From Robertmurraya andreesenii (GTDB lineage: Bacteria; Bacillota; Bacilli; Bacillales; Cytobacillaceae): 64,000 bases of DNA. This document shows positions 26,291-35,226 of the stretch, one piece after another. The translations under genes were made by a program, and so were the position numbers. Each line of letters starts with the position of its first letter. The stretch's first letter is position 1. The stretch lies in assembly GCF_030813005.1 (NCBI RefSeq), contig NZ_JAUSTU010000013.1, forward strand, positions 62,001 through 126,000, in the 5' to 3' direction. The notes below the pieces were generated by a model that was given only the letters and a program-made list of their open reading frames with translations, did no database searches and was not told the origin of the DNA.

Positions 26291-27023
26291 ACTCAATCAT
26301 ATCTTTCTCAGCAAATTTGGGATCTAAAACAACAATTTCAACTCGACGATTTTTCTCCCAATTTTCCGGACTATCGTTCGGGACGATGGGTCTTGTTTCT
26401 CCATATCCGACCGCAATAAATCGAGCACTTTCTACTTGAAAATGATCAACAAAATATCTAATCACACTGCTCGAGCGTGCTGTTGATAATTCCCAGTTTG
26501 ATGGGTAGCGAAAAGTTGTGATTGGACGATTATCAGTATGCCCTTCTACCTTGACTAAGTTTGGCATATTTTTTAGCATACCACCTACTTTATCAAGGAA
26601 AGCATTTCTTCCACCGATAATTTCCGCCTCTCCTGTCTCAAACAATACCTGTTCATCTAAGACAAGAACAACCCCTCTTTCGGTACGATTCGCTATAATC
26701 ACATCTTCCAATCCATTTTCCCCTAGGAATGTCTTAATCTCGGATAATAAATTTTGCAGATCAGACTCCTCACCATCTGCCTCATTTCCATTATCCTCTT
26801 GAGTACCAGGAGGATTTTCGAGCGGGACGATTGAGGGGTTAAAATCTAGTATTTCACGGCCTCTAAATGATTCAGCTATCGCTTTAAATTTGATCATATC
26901 AATCTGAGACATTGAAAATAATAGAATAAAGAACACTAGGATAAGCGTGACCAAATCAGAGAACGTAACCATCCATGCAGGGGCCCCCTTCGGATGCTCA
27001 TCTGGCCTTCGTTTAAACCTCAT
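26289..27023 (-). CDS. motS: MotS, Na+-type flagellar stator subunit B
   Basis: MotB-family stator protein, 244 residues: one transmembrane helix with the ion-binding Asp (MVTFSDLVTLILVFFILLFSMS, about 18-40), then a periplasm-side OmpA-like peptidoglycan-binding domain (VKVEGHTDNRP, then WELSTARSSSVIRYF). It overlaps motP by 11 bp. In B. subtilis MotPS (YtxDE) is the Na+-driven stator encoded next to ccpA; the arrangement here is the same. Na+ specificity is taken from that family, not proven by the sequence. Confidence 0.92.
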   Translation of the reverse strand: MRFKRRPDEHPKGAPAWMVTFSDLVTLILVFFILLFSMSQIDMIKFKAIAESFRGREILDFNPSIVPLENPPGTQEDNGNEADGEESDLQNLLSEIKTFLGENGLEDVIIANRTERGVVLVLDEQVLFETGEAEIIGGRNAFLDKVGGMLKNMPNLVKVEGHTDNRPITTFRYPSNWELSTARSSSVIRYFVDHFQVESARFIAVGYGETRPIVPNDSPENWEKNRRVEIVVLDPKFAEKDMIE

Positions 27024-27831
27024 CTTCTAGGGCCTCCCCACTCTGCACCACTCTAGAGTCCTCCATTCTCTCCTTCGTAGATAAAAAGGCACTTAATTTT
27101 TCCTCTAGAATTTTAGGATTTTGGCCAGATTGAACACCAATCACCCCTTCAATAATGACCTGCCTAAAAAAGACTTCTCTTTCTGTCTTCAGCGCTAGCT
27201 TTGCCGCCATTGGAATAAACACCATGTTTGCGAGTAGCGAGCCATAAAGGGTAGTCAAAAGAGCAATTGCCATATTCGGACCAAGGGAAGATGGATCATC
27301 TAAATTTCTCAACATTAATACAAGACCAATTAATGTCCCAATCATCCCCCAAGCCGGGGCAAATTCCCCTGCTCTTTCTAAGATGCTTCTGCCCTTACGA
27401 TGTCTTTCCTCCATTGCTGAAATCTCCGCACTCATAATATCGTGAATCACATCTGGCTCCAAGCCATCTACCGCAAGAAGAACGCCTTTTTTGATAAAGG
27501 GATCTTCTACCGTTTCAATTTCCATCTCTAAAGCCAATAATCCCTCTCTCCGCGCTCTTTCAGACAATCGTACAAAAATTCGAATGAGCTCAGAGAGGTT
27601 ATAGTCCTTTTGTGAAAAAGCCTGCCTCATGACGGTAAATGAGTGTTTCATATCCTTTACAGGGAAACTAATTAGGAGTCCCGATATGATCCCACCAAAT
27701 ACAACAATCATAGAGGCTGGATCAATAAAGGAAATAAAGCCGCTTACTCCCCCATTGTACATAATCCCAAAGACAAGCATAATAACACCGACAGCCAAGC
27801 CAATCGGTGTTAAAAGATCAGATTTTTTCAT
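27013..27831 (-). CDS. motP: MotP, Na+-type flagellar stator subunit A
   Basis: MotA-family ion-channel subunit, about 272 residues, with four transmembrane segments (two near the N-terminus, two around residues 150-210: APAWGMIGTLIGLVLML and LLTTLYGSLLANMVFIP) and a cytoplasmic rotor-contact loop rich in charged residues. The ATG at 27831 follows GGGAGGAGCT; a longer frame reaching 27915 would overlap ccpA and has no ribosome site. Lies 58 bp after ccpA in the same direction and overlaps motS. Confidence 0.92.
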   Translation of the reverse strand: MKKSDLLTPIGLAVGVIMLVFGIMYNGGVSGFISFIDPASMIVVFGGIISGLLISFPVKDMKHSFTVMRQAFSQKDYNLSELIRIFVRLSERARREGLLALEMEIETVEDPFIKKGVLLAVDGLEPDVIHDIMSAEISAMEERHRKGRSILERAGEFAPAWGMIGTLIGLVLMLRNLDDPSSLGPNMAIALLTTLYGSLLANMVFIPMAAKLALKTEREVFFRQVIIEGVIGVQSGQNPKILEEKLSAFLSTKERMEDSRVVQSGEALEDEV

Positions 27832-27889
27832 AGCTCCTCCCACTGAAAGATGAACAAAGCATCGTTTTTTCTTTATATCGACCAATTTT

Positions 27890-28888
27890 TTATTTTGTTG
27901 ACCGTCTTTGCTCAATTCGATGAGGAAGGATAACAGTATGCTCGGAAACTTTTTCCTTATTCATTAGCTTGGTTAATAAGCGCATTGCTACCGCCCCGAT
28001 ATCATACAGTGGCTGAACAACGGATGTCAGCTGAGGGCGAACCATCAAAGCTAGCCTTGTATTATCTGAAGAAATCACTTCAAAATCCTCAGGAATTTGA
28101 TAACCCTTATCCTCTGCTCCATGGATAACCCCAAGTGCCATTTCATCTGAACCTACGTAGATGGCAGTTGGCTTATTTTCAAGTTCCAGTAGTTTTTCAA
28201 AGGCCTCAATACCAGAATCGTATGTATAATCGCCTTCCACAATCAGCTCTTCGTTGTATTCAATTCCTGCTTCTTCAAGAGCCCGTTTGTATCCATTGAG
28301 ATTTTTCTTTTCATTGATTGGCTCATGCAAAGGACCGATAACAAATGCAATTTTTTTATGTCCTTTTTCAACGAAAGAACTTACAGCATCATATGCCCCT
28401 TGCTCATAATCAATATTTACGGATGGCACCTGCCCCGTTTCCTCAATCGAACCAGCTAATACAATGGGAACCGGAGATTTTTCAAATTCTTCCACATGCT
28501 CTTTCGTTATATTTCCGCTCATAAAAACAATCCCATCCACCTGTTTGCCGAGCATCGTATTTAAAAGATGTAGTTCCTTATCCTTATTCTGATCAGAATT
28601 ACTCAAAATGATATTGTACTTATACATCGTAGCAATATCCTCGATTCCTCTTGCAAGCTCTGCAAAAAAAGGACTCGAAATATCGGGAATAATCACACCA
28701 ACCGTCGTCGTTTTCTTGCTTGCTAATCCACGTGCTACCGCATTCGGTCGATAACCTAGTCGACTGATTACTTCTAATACCTTTTTTCTAGTAGCTGGCT
28801 TCACATTGGGATTGCCATTAACAACCCGTGAAACGGTTGCCATTGAAACATTTGCCTCTCGAGCTACATCATATATGGTAATATTCAT
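27890..28888 (-). CDS. ccpA: Catabolite control protein A
   Basis: LacI-family master regulator of carbon catabolite control; binds cre sites with HPr-Ser46-P as corepressor. 332 residues: N-terminal helix-turn-helix and hinge (TIYDVAREANVSMATVSRV), then a periplasmic-binding-protein-like core (VGVIIPDISSPFFAEL, then YVGSDEMALGVIHG). Normal length. AAGGAGCGATAAGA precedes the ATG. Followed by motP and motS, preceded by aroA, as in B. subtilis. Confidence 0.96.
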   Translation of the reverse strand: MNITIYDVAREANVSMATVSRVVNGNPNVKPATRKKVLEVISRLGYRPNAVARGLASKKTTTVGVIIPDISSPFFAELARGIEDIATMYKYNIILSNSDQNKDKELHLLNTMLGKQVDGIVFMSGNITKEHVEEFEKSPVPIVLAGSIEETGQVPSVNIDYEQGAYDAVSSFVEKGHKKIAFVIGPLHEPINEKKNLNGYKRALEEAGIEYNEELIVEGDYTYDSGIEAFEKLLELENKPTAIYVGSDEMALGVIHGAEDKGYQIPEDFEVISSDNTRLALMVRPQLTSVVQPLYDIGAVAMRLLTKLMNKEKVSEHTVILPHRIEQRRSTK

Positions 28889-29031
28889 TCTTATCGCTCC
28901 TTATTTTTACAACTGTTATTCTTATTTTATCCTATGGATGGGTACTTTAGTTAAATATGTATATAATGATGCTTCTATAATGATACTTCACTCCATCAAC
29001 GCCCGCAATCTTCAACAATCGAAAAAATGAA

Positions 29032-29059
29032 AAACCTTCCGTACGAAGACAGAAGGTTT
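29032..29059 (-). terminator. Terminator of aroA
   Basis: AAACCTTC (29032-29039) and GAAGGTTT (29052-29059) pair perfectly; on the minus strand the hairpin is followed by TTCATTTTTTC. It separates aroA from ccpA. Confidence 0.75.
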
Positions 29060-29070
29060 AATCATAATGA

Positions 29071-30144
29071 TTATGAACGAACTAAGGAAGAAGCCATCAG
29101 TTGCTCCATAAATTCATCAAATTGCTTCAAATCCATTTGCTGTGCGGAATCTGAAAGTGCAACAGCTGGGTCTGGGTGTACCTCTGCCATGACCCCATCA
29201 GCTCCGATAGCAAGTGCAGCCTTGGCTGTCGGAAGAAGAAGATCTCTCCTACCAGTTGAATGGGTTACGTCAACTAAGACAGGCAAATGGGTTTCCTGTT
29301 TCAAGATTGGTACAGCAGATATGTCCAATGTGTTTCTTGTGGCACGTTCATAAGTTCTAATTCCGCGCTCACAGAGAATGATCTGTCCATTTCCTTGAGC
29401 CATAATATATTCTGCAGCGTTAATGAACTCTTCGATCGTTGCCGCTAATCCACGCTTTAAAAGAATCGGCTTATTCACTGCGCCAGCAGCTTTGAGGAGC
29501 TCAAAGTTTTGCATATTGCGTGCGCCAATTTGGATCACATCAATATATTCTGCCGCCATCTCAATATCTGCAGGACTTACAATTTCACTGATTACGCCAA
29601 GATCATATTCGTCGGCTACTCTTTTTAAAATCTTGAGTCCTTCCACCCCTAACCCTTGGAAATCATAAGGAGAGGTTCTAGGCTTATAGGCTCCACCGCG
29701 CAATAATTTTAGGCCCTTTGCTTTGACTGCTTCCGCTACGGTTGCTACTTGTTCGTAGGATTCAACCGCACAAGGACCAAAGATTAATTGCTGTGAACCT
29801 GCACCGATCTTCGCACCCCTAATCTCAACCACTGTATTCTCGGGATGTTTCTTACGTGAAACAAGCAATGCTTTACGATGATCGTCCTCTTGTAATTCCA
29901 GACCAGCCTTAAATATTTCCTTAAAGAGATGTTGCAACGTAGATTTTTCAAAAGGACCGTCATTCTTCTCCAGAATTGAATCTAGCATCTTGCGCTCACG
30001 AACTGGATCATATCGATTAACACCTTGAGTCTCCTTCACACGTCCAATCTCTTGAACAAGTCGAGCTCTTTCATTAATTAAATTCAATAGCTGAACATTT
30101 ATTTCATCCACACGATTCCGCAATTCATCAAGTTTGTTGCTCAT
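29071..30144 (-). CDS. aroA: DAHP synthase fused to chorismate mutase
   Basis: First enzyme of the shikimate pathway (phosphoenolpyruvate + erythrose 4-phosphate to DAHP). 357 residues: an AroQ chorismate mutase domain (about 1-85; LRNRVDEINVQLLNLINERARLVQEIG) and a type I beta DAHP synthase barrel (about 100-350; GPCAVESYEQ, LRGGAYKPRTSPY, LKRG, DVTHSTGRRD). This is the AroA(G) architecture of Bacillus, in which the mutase domain gives feedback control by chorismate or prephenate. AAAGGACGGG precedes the ATG. Upstream of ccpA as in B. subtilis. Confidence 0.95.
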   Translation of the reverse strand: MSNKLDELRNRVDEINVQLLNLINERARLVQEIGRVKETQGVNRYDPVRERKMLDSILEKNDGPFEKSTLQHLFKEIFKAGLELQEDDHRKALLVSRKKHPENTVVEIRGAKIGAGSQQLIFGPCAVESYEQVATVAEAVKAKGLKLLRGGAYKPRTSPYDFQGLGVEGLKILKRVADEYDLGVISEIVSPADIEMAAEYIDVIQIGARNMQNFELLKAAGAVNKPILLKRGLAATIEEFINAAEYIMAQGNGQIILCERGIRTYERATRNTLDISAVPILKQETHLPVLVDVTHSTGRRDLLLPTAKAALAIGADGVMAEVHPDPAVALSDSAQQMDLKQFDEFMEQLMASSLVRS

Positions 30145-30377
30145 TAATTTCCCGTCCTTTCGAATTCATTTGTCATTGTCCCTATAACCTGTTCTAGGAT
30201 TATTCACAGAATCGTAGGGAAACTTCTTCCTAGCCCTGTCTAAATATGATACATTTCTATATAATTAGAGTTATTATATATGAAATTATCTTTGATGTCA
30301 CGTTTTATTCTTTATTAATTGAACGCTTTTAAGCGATAAAGTGTTATATTATTATGCTTTGAAGAAGGTGTATCGTT

Positions 30378-32534
30378 TTGCAAGATAAAAAGAAATTATT
30401 TGCTTTAGATATCGGTACACGTTCCGTTGTCGGAATTATCCTCGAGGAGAATAATCAACAGTATCATGTTGCTGACATGCTTGCCATTGAACACTCGGAA
30501 CGGGCCATGCTAGATGGACAAATTCACGACGTTCTATCAGTATCGAAAATTATATCTGAAATAAAATATGCACTTGAACAAAAACATGGTCCATTAAAAA
30601 AAGTAAGCGTAGCGGCAGCAGGAAGGGCGTTAAAAACCGAGAGAGCCGAAGTGACCATTGACATTAAAGGAAAACCACTCATCCAAAAGGAGGATATTCT
30701 TCATCTTGAATTAAGTGCCGTTCAACTGGCTCAAAGCCGTGTAGCTGAAAAGCATAATGATGAACATAGTCATTATTATTACTGCGTCGGTTATTCTGTG
30801 CTTTACTATCGTCTTGATGGAGAAGAGATTGGTAGTTTAATTGATCAACAAGGTGACGTTGCATCCGTAGAAATTATCGCCACCTTCCTACCAAAGGTGG
30901 TTGTGGAATCCCTCATCTCCGCACTTCAACGGTCAGAGCTCGAAATGGATGCTTTAACGCTTGAACCGATTGCAGCTATTAATGTGCTTATTCCACCTAC
31001 GATGCGAAGGTTGAATGTTGCGCTCGTCGATATCGGTGCCGGAACCTCAGATATTGCCATCACCGATTCTAGCACCATTATCGCCTATGGCATGGTGCCT
31101 ATTGCCGGGGATGAAATTACTGAAGCTATTAGTGACCAATATCTTTTGGACTTTCCATTAGCTGAAAAAGCGAAACGGGAGATCAATACCCATGATTTCA
31201 TAACGGTTACAGATATTTTAGGCTTTGAAACAGAGATTCCAAAGGAGGAAGTGATATCTCAAATTTCTCCTGCGATTGAACGGCTCGCAACCGCCATCTG
31301 TGATGAAATCTATCAGCTCAATGGACAGAAATCTCCTAAAGCTGTCATGCTGGTTGGTGGAGGAAGCATGACGCCTGAATTGCCTAAGAAAGTGGCTGAA
31401 AAACTAGACCTCCCCTTGAATCGTGTCGCCATTCGTGGGATAGATGCCATTCCTTCCCTAAGCATAGAGGACCATTTGACAAAAGGACCGGAGCTGGTTA
31501 CGCCGATTGGTATTGCCATTGCTGCTGAAAAAACTCCTGTACATTATGTTACGGTTCATGTGAACGAACAGCCTGTACGTTTATTTGAAGTAAAGAAGCT
31601 AACGGTTGGGGATTGTTTACTGGCTGCAGGAATAAAAATGACAAAGCTCTATGGGAAGCCTGGTATGGCCAAGATTATTTCTTTAAACGGTGGACTGATT
31701 ACCATTCCTGGACAGCATGGCTCTCCGCCTAAGCTATTAAAAAATGGCATTCCATGCTCATTTGATGATGTCATTCAAGATGGAGATAAGCTGGATGTCA
31801 TCAGAGGGGCGGACGGAGAAAAGACAGATATACAGATTAAGGATTTAATTGATGAAATCCCGAGTAAAAATATTTCTATCAATGGCCAAGATTATCAAAT
31901 CTCTGCAAGACTTATTTGTAATGGCCAATCGGCTTCACCAGAACACTTGATTGAGGATCGTGACAAAATTGAGTGTATCATTCCAGAAACCATCGAGGAT
32001 GCTCTTATTACACTAAACCTCAAAGAGCTGTTGCATGCTCTAAAGCCCTTTCGAATTACTTTAAATAACAAAGAAACCTTCATCCCCACATTTTCAGGGA
32101 AGGTTTTTCGAAATGGAATCGAAGTAAAGCCACAAAGTGGATTTGAACATCTCGATCAAATCATTATCGAAAAAAAGCAACCGCAGACGATCAGAGATTT
32201 AGCAGAAGTAAAGCAAATGATTCTCAATCAGTCCATACCTGTGCGATTTAATCATGAAGAAATCGTTATCACAAAGAAAATTACCGAGTTTCGAAGGAAT
32301 GGACAGCTTCTAGAAGAGCACCATACGATCCGAGATGGTGACTCCTTAACCTATGAACAAAAACGGTTAGAGCCTTTTATTTTCCAAGACTTATTTAGTT
32401 TTGTAGAGATCGAAATGCCTGCACAGGCAAATGGGAACTTTAAATTATTGAAAAATGACCAAGAAGTAACCTTCTATGAACCGATAGAGCCTGGTTGCCA
32501 TCTCCAAATTGTCTGGCCTGATAAGCAAAATTAA
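30378..32534 (+). CDS. FtsA-like actin-fold protein with C-terminal beta-grasp-like repeats
   Basis: 718 residues. The first 400 resemble FtsA/PilM actin-fold proteins (LFALDIGTRSVVGII, phosphate-2 VDIGAGTSDIAITD near 222, VMLVGGGSMTPELP near 322). The C-terminal 320 residues are not FtsA: they contain four or five similar modules of about 70 residues with NG and DGDKLDV-type ends (for example KNGIPCSFDDVIQDGDKLDV, CNGQSASPEHLIEDRDKIEC, RNGQLLEEHHTIRDGDSLTY), suggestive of ThiS/SLBB-like beta-grasp folds. The gene starts with TTG at 30378 after GAAGAAGGTG. It is usually annotated as cell-division protein FtsA, but it lacks the C-terminal membrane helix of FtsA and is not next to ftsZ. A cytoskeletal or assembly role is inferred. 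Confidence 0.8.
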   Translation: MQDKKKLFALDIGTRSVVGIILEENNQQYHVADMLAIEHSERAMLDGQIHDVLSVSKIISEIKYALEQKHGPLKKVSVAAAGRALKTERAEVTIDIKGKPLIQKEDILHLELSAVQLAQSRVAEKHNDEHSHYYYCVGYSVLYYRLDGEEIGSLIDQQGDVASVEIIATFLPKVVVESLISALQRSELEMDALTLEPIAAINVLIPPTMRRLNVALVDIGAGTSDIAITDSSTIIAYGMVPIAGDEITEAISDQYLLDFPLAEKAKREINTHDFITVTDILGFETEIPKEEVISQISPAIERLATAICDEIYQLNGQKSPKAVMLVGGGSMTPELPKKVAEKLDLPLNRVAIRGIDAIPSLSIEDHLTKGPELVTPIGIAIAAEKTPVHYVTVHVNEQPVRLFEVKKLTVGDCLLAAGIKMTKLYGKPGMAKIISLNGGLITIPGQHGSPPKLLKNGIPCSFDDVIQDGDKLDVIRGADGEKTDIQIKDLIDEIPSKNISINGQDYQISARLICNGQSASPEHLIEDRDKIECIIPETIEDALITLNLKELLHALKPFRITLNNKETFIPTFSGKVFRNGIEVKPQSGFEHLDQIIIEKKQPQTIRDLAEVKQMILNQSIPVRFNHEEIVITKKITEFRRNGQLLEEHHTIRDGDSLTYEQKRLEPFIFQDLFSFVEIEMPAQANGNFKLLKNDQEVTFYEPIEPGCHLQIVWPDKQN

Positions 32535-32537
32535 GGA

Positions 32538-32570
32538 AACACCTCCAGTGCAAATTCCACTGGAGGTGTT
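32538..32570. terminator. Bidirectional terminator between the FtsA-like gene and ytxJ
   Basis: AACACCTCCAGTG (32538-32550) and CACTGGAGGTGTT (32558-32570) form 13 perfect pairs with a 7-base loop, followed by CATTTTTATTT. Confidence 0.88.
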
Positions 32571-32575
32571 CATTT

Positions 32576-32909
32576 TTATTTCGAGTTTTCTTTCAAAGCG
32601 TTCGCTAACGATTTAGTGGTAATTTTCCAATGGGATGCATGCCAAGCCACATCCTCATTTTTGAACAGGATCGCTTGTGGCGATTCATGCTTTATTTGGA
32701 AAGTATCAGCAATGTAATTGGATAATGGACGGGCATCCTGTACCGCTAAGTAGTAATGCTTCGTGTCCCCCGTGATTTTTTTCGTGGTCTTCATATTCTT
32801 CATAAGCCGCTTGACTGATCGGACAAGTCAATGAATGTTTCAATAAAAAGAAGTGGTCATCTTCCTTTAATGCTTGTTGAAATTCTTCCGTTGATTCAAT
32901 TTTGATCAT
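32576..32909 (-). pseudogene. ytxJ: ytxJ, thioredoxin-like bacillithiol-system gene, frameshifted
   Basis: The N-terminal frame (32909 leftward) encodes MIKIESTEEFQQAL and the active-site region KHSLTCPISQAAYEEY, then runs off into a foreign sequence. The second frame encodes the rest of YtxJ, HYYLAVQDARPLSNYI to the end at 32576. The frames meet in a seven-A tract (plus-strand T at 32776-32782); removing one A gives EEYEDHEKITGDTKHYYLAV and a continuous product of about 110 residues, the normal YtxJ length. So this is a single-base insertion in a homopolymer: a real mutation, a phase-variable site, or a sequencing error. YtxJ is the monothiol bacilliredoxin-like protein of the ytxGHJ stress operon. 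Neither part would be functional alone. Confidence 0.85.
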
Positions 32910-32948
32910 AATCGTCTTCCTCCTAAAGAAAATGCATCCTCGTCTAAA

Positions 32949-33392
32949 TTATTGATTAAGCTGCTGCTCTGTTTCATCAAAAGCTCTTTTTGTTTCTTCA
33001 AGCTTCCTTTGAATGTCATAATCTCCGCTAGTTGAAGGCATGATTGCAGCATCTTCATCGCTCTCATTGCGATCACCAGTCTGCGGTTTTAGAGCTTTAA
33101 CCTTTTGAAAAAGCTCTGTTGATTGCTTTGACACTGCTTGTCCGATTGAAGAGGTTTTCTCCTTTGCAGCATCTACCCATTCACTACCTCTTCCCACCGC
33201 AGCATCGCGGAACTGACCGGTCTTCTCTCGTAAGCTCTGAGCCTGGGTAGAGAGATTTTGACGCAATTCTTTGCCAGCCTTTGGCGTTAAGAAAAACGCA
33301 GCCGCTGCTCCAATGGCCCCTCCAATAATGGCCCCAAGCAAAAAGTCCCTTGAACTTAGATTATGCTCCTTTTGTTCTTCATGATTTCTCAT
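32949..33392 (-). CDS. ytxH: YtxH-family general stress protein
   Basis: 147 residues. One N-terminal hydrophobic Gly/Ala-rich segment (about 17-37, LLGAIIGGAIGAAAAFFLTPKAG) is the YtxH (DUF) signature, followed by a soluble helical stretch with GKELRQNLSTQAQSLREKTG and a charged C-terminal tail. Middle gene of ytxGHJ, which in B. subtilis is induced by SigB and SigH. It is 22 bp after ytxG. Molecular role unknown. Confidence 0.88.
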   Translation of the reverse strand: MRNHEEQKEHNLSSRDFLLGAIIGGAIGAAAAFFLTPKAGKELRQNLSTQAQSLREKTGQFRDAAVGRGSEWVDAAKEKTSSIGQAVSKQSTELFQKVKALKPQTGDRNESDEDAAIMPSTSGDYDIQRKLEETKRAFDETEQQLNQ

Positions 33393-33414
33393 CTATAAAC
33401 AGCCTCCTTCAAGC

Positions 33415-33882
33415 TTAATGATTTCCTCTTTGCCTTTTTCTTTCGATTGGCTTATCGCTTATTTCCTTTGCCTGCCTTTTCGCCATCCATTTATTTTTTA
33501 CTTCGAGTAGGATGTTGCTCCATTGAATGACCTGGGACATCTTCTCCTTATTTTGCTCAATTTGCTGATCTAATGATGTAGTAATGGACTGAATGGAACC
33601 ATTAAATTTCTTGATGGATGTCCCTACATCTTTAACTGCATCTACTACAGTATTGAGGCTTTCTGATTTCTTTTGAATATCTTCCGCTAAAGCATTGGTC
33701 TTATGTAATAAATCAGTTGTTTCTCGTGTCACTCCATCAAGCTGCTGCTCCAATCCCCCCAATGTTTTCGAAACACTATCCAATGTAGTCTGCAGGGATT
33801 TTAACGTCCTACCAATGAACATAACCAAAATGAAAAAAGCGATAGCAGCAAGGGCTGCACTTAAATAAAGAATGATTTCCAA
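33415..33882 (-). CDS. ytxG: YtxG, DUF948 membrane protein
   Basis: 155 residues: N-terminal transmembrane helix (about 2-24, IILYLSAALAAIAFFILVMFIG) and a long helix with heptad spacing (TLDSVSKTLGGLEQQLDGVTRETTDLLHK), the DUF948 pattern, and a basic C-terminus. First gene of ytxGHJ. General-stress link is by homology to B. subtilis; no clear SigB promoter (GTTTAA...GGGTAT) was found upstream, and the SigH match is poor. Confidence 0.88.
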   Translation of the reverse strand: MEIILYLSAALAAIAFFILVMFIGRTLKSLQTTLDSVSKTLGGLEQQLDGVTRETTDLLHKTNALAEDIQKKSESLNTVVDAVKDVGTSIKKFNGSIQSITTSLDQQIEQNKEKMSQVIQWSNILLEVKNKWMAKRQAKEISDKPIERKRQRGNH

Positions 33883-34063
33883 TAATCTGCACCTCCACGA
33901 ACCTTCCTAATTTGACTAAATACTTGATTCAAGGTTCTTCCTGTATAAACAAATCTTAACACAAAAAGCGGCTAGTTTCATTTTACGATTTGGTTAAACA
34001 AAAGAATAACAGTTAAAATAGAGATGGAGTAAATTAATACATATCTATTTGGAGGGAAATGAC

Positions 34064-35179
34064 TTGAGAGATCCACGTATTGAAACGTTAGCAAAGAACT
34101 TAATTAACTACTCTGTCAAGCTTCAAAAGGGGGAAAAGGTCTTAATTGAAAACTTTGGCCTCCAGCGTGAGCTTGTCACAGCCCTAGTTGAAGAGGCTTA
34201 TAATGCTGGTGGCTTCCCCTTTGTACTACTCAAGGATCATATTGTTGATCGGGAGCTTTTGCTTGGTGCCAAGGAAGAACAATTCAGCTTGATGGCCGAT
34301 TTTGAAGCAAATGTCATGAGCAAGATGGATGCGTACATCGGATTGCGCTCAGGAGATAATATCAATGAGCACGCCGATGTACCAGATGAAAAAATGAAGA
34401 TTCACGGCACTACCATTGGCAAAAAGGTACATAGGGAAATCCGTGTTCCTAAAACAAGATGGGTCGTTCTTCGCTACCCAACCTCCTCTATGGCCCAGCT
34501 TGCCAAAATGAGCACGGAAGGATTTGAGGATTTTTATTTTGATGTTTGCAATCTAGATTATGGAAAAATGGATAAAGCTATGGATGCGCTTGTCGACCTA
34601 ATGAATAAAACAGATAAAGTCCGCTTGACAGGACCTGGTACAGACCTATCCTTCTCCATCAAGGACATCCCAGCAATTAAATGCTCGGGTCAGATGAATA
34701 TTCCAGACGGAGAGGTATACACAGCGCCTGTGAGGGATTCAGTGAATGGGGTCATCACCTATAATACTCCATCTCCGTACCAAGGCTTTACCTTTGAACA
34801 TGTCAAGCTCACCTTTAAGGATGGGAAAATTGTCGAGGCAGAATCAAATGATACAGAAAGAATCAATAAAATATTCGATACGGATGAAGGGGCACGATAT
34901 GTAGGAGAGTTTGCGATCGGAGTCAATCCTTATATTTTACATCCGATGCAGGATATTCTCTTTGATGAAAAAATCGATGGTAGCTTCCACTTTACTCCTG
35001 GACAATGCTATGATGACGCCTATAACGGCAATCATTCTAACATCCACTGGGATATGGTCAACATCCAAAGACCAGAATATGGCGGGGGAGAAATGTACTT
35101 TGACGACGTCTTGGTTCGAAAGGATGGCCGCTTCGTGATCCCTGAGCTCGAAGCACTGAATCCAGAGAATCTAAAGTAA
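34064..35179 (+). CDS. ampS: Aminopeptidase, M29 family (AmpS/PepS)
   Basis: Metal-dependent exo-aminopeptidase, about 372 residues, starting LRDPRIETLAKNLINYSVKLQKGEKVLIE as is typical of AmpS. The M29 core is seen in the second half: GQMNIPDGEVYTAPV, GEFAIGVNPY, and HIDGS-type FDEKIDGSFHFTPG with IHWDMV supplying metal ligands. Two TTG codons are possible; the second (34064) lies 7 bases after GGAGGG, whereas the first (34049) overlaps that site, so 34064 is chosen. Alone between a divergent ytxG and a terminator shared with murC. Confidence 0.93.
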   Translation: MRDPRIETLAKNLINYSVKLQKGEKVLIENFGLQRELVTALVEEAYNAGGFPFVLLKDHIVDRELLLGAKEEQFSLMADFEANVMSKMDAYIGLRSGDNINEHADVPDEKMKIHGTTIGKKVHREIRVPKTRWVVLRYPTSSMAQLAKMSTEGFEDFYFDVCNLDYGKMDKAMDALVDLMNKTDKVRLTGPGTDLSFSIKDIPAIKCSGQMNIPDGEVYTAPVRDSVNGVITYNTPSPYQGFTFEHVKLTFKDGKIVEAESNDTERINKIFDTDEGARYVGEFAIGVNPYILHPMQDILFDEKIDGSFHFTPGQCYDDAYNGNHSNIHWDMVNIQRPEYGGGEMYFDDVLVRKDGRFVIPELEALNPENLK

Positions 35180-35185
35180 GAGACA

Positions 35186-35221
35186 GAAAGGATGCCTAGC
35201 TTTCAATAGCGGCATCCTTTC
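35186..35221. terminator. Bidirectional terminator between ampS and murC
   Basis: GAAAGGATGCC (35186-35196) and GGCATCCTTTC (35211-35221), 11 perfect pairs, flanked by A and T runs on either side. Confidence 0.85.
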
Positions 35222-35226
35222 TTTGT

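Noticed and set aside
32706..32909. Two separate small genes instead of ytxJ
   Set aside because: The two frames together make one YtxJ of normal length with a one-base shift in A7; neither has its own start region and ribosome site.
33883..34040. SigB or SigH promoter upstream of ytxG
   Set aside because: Only partial matches (GTTTAA-like and AGGAAG/GAATC with wrong spacing); not strong enough to annotate.
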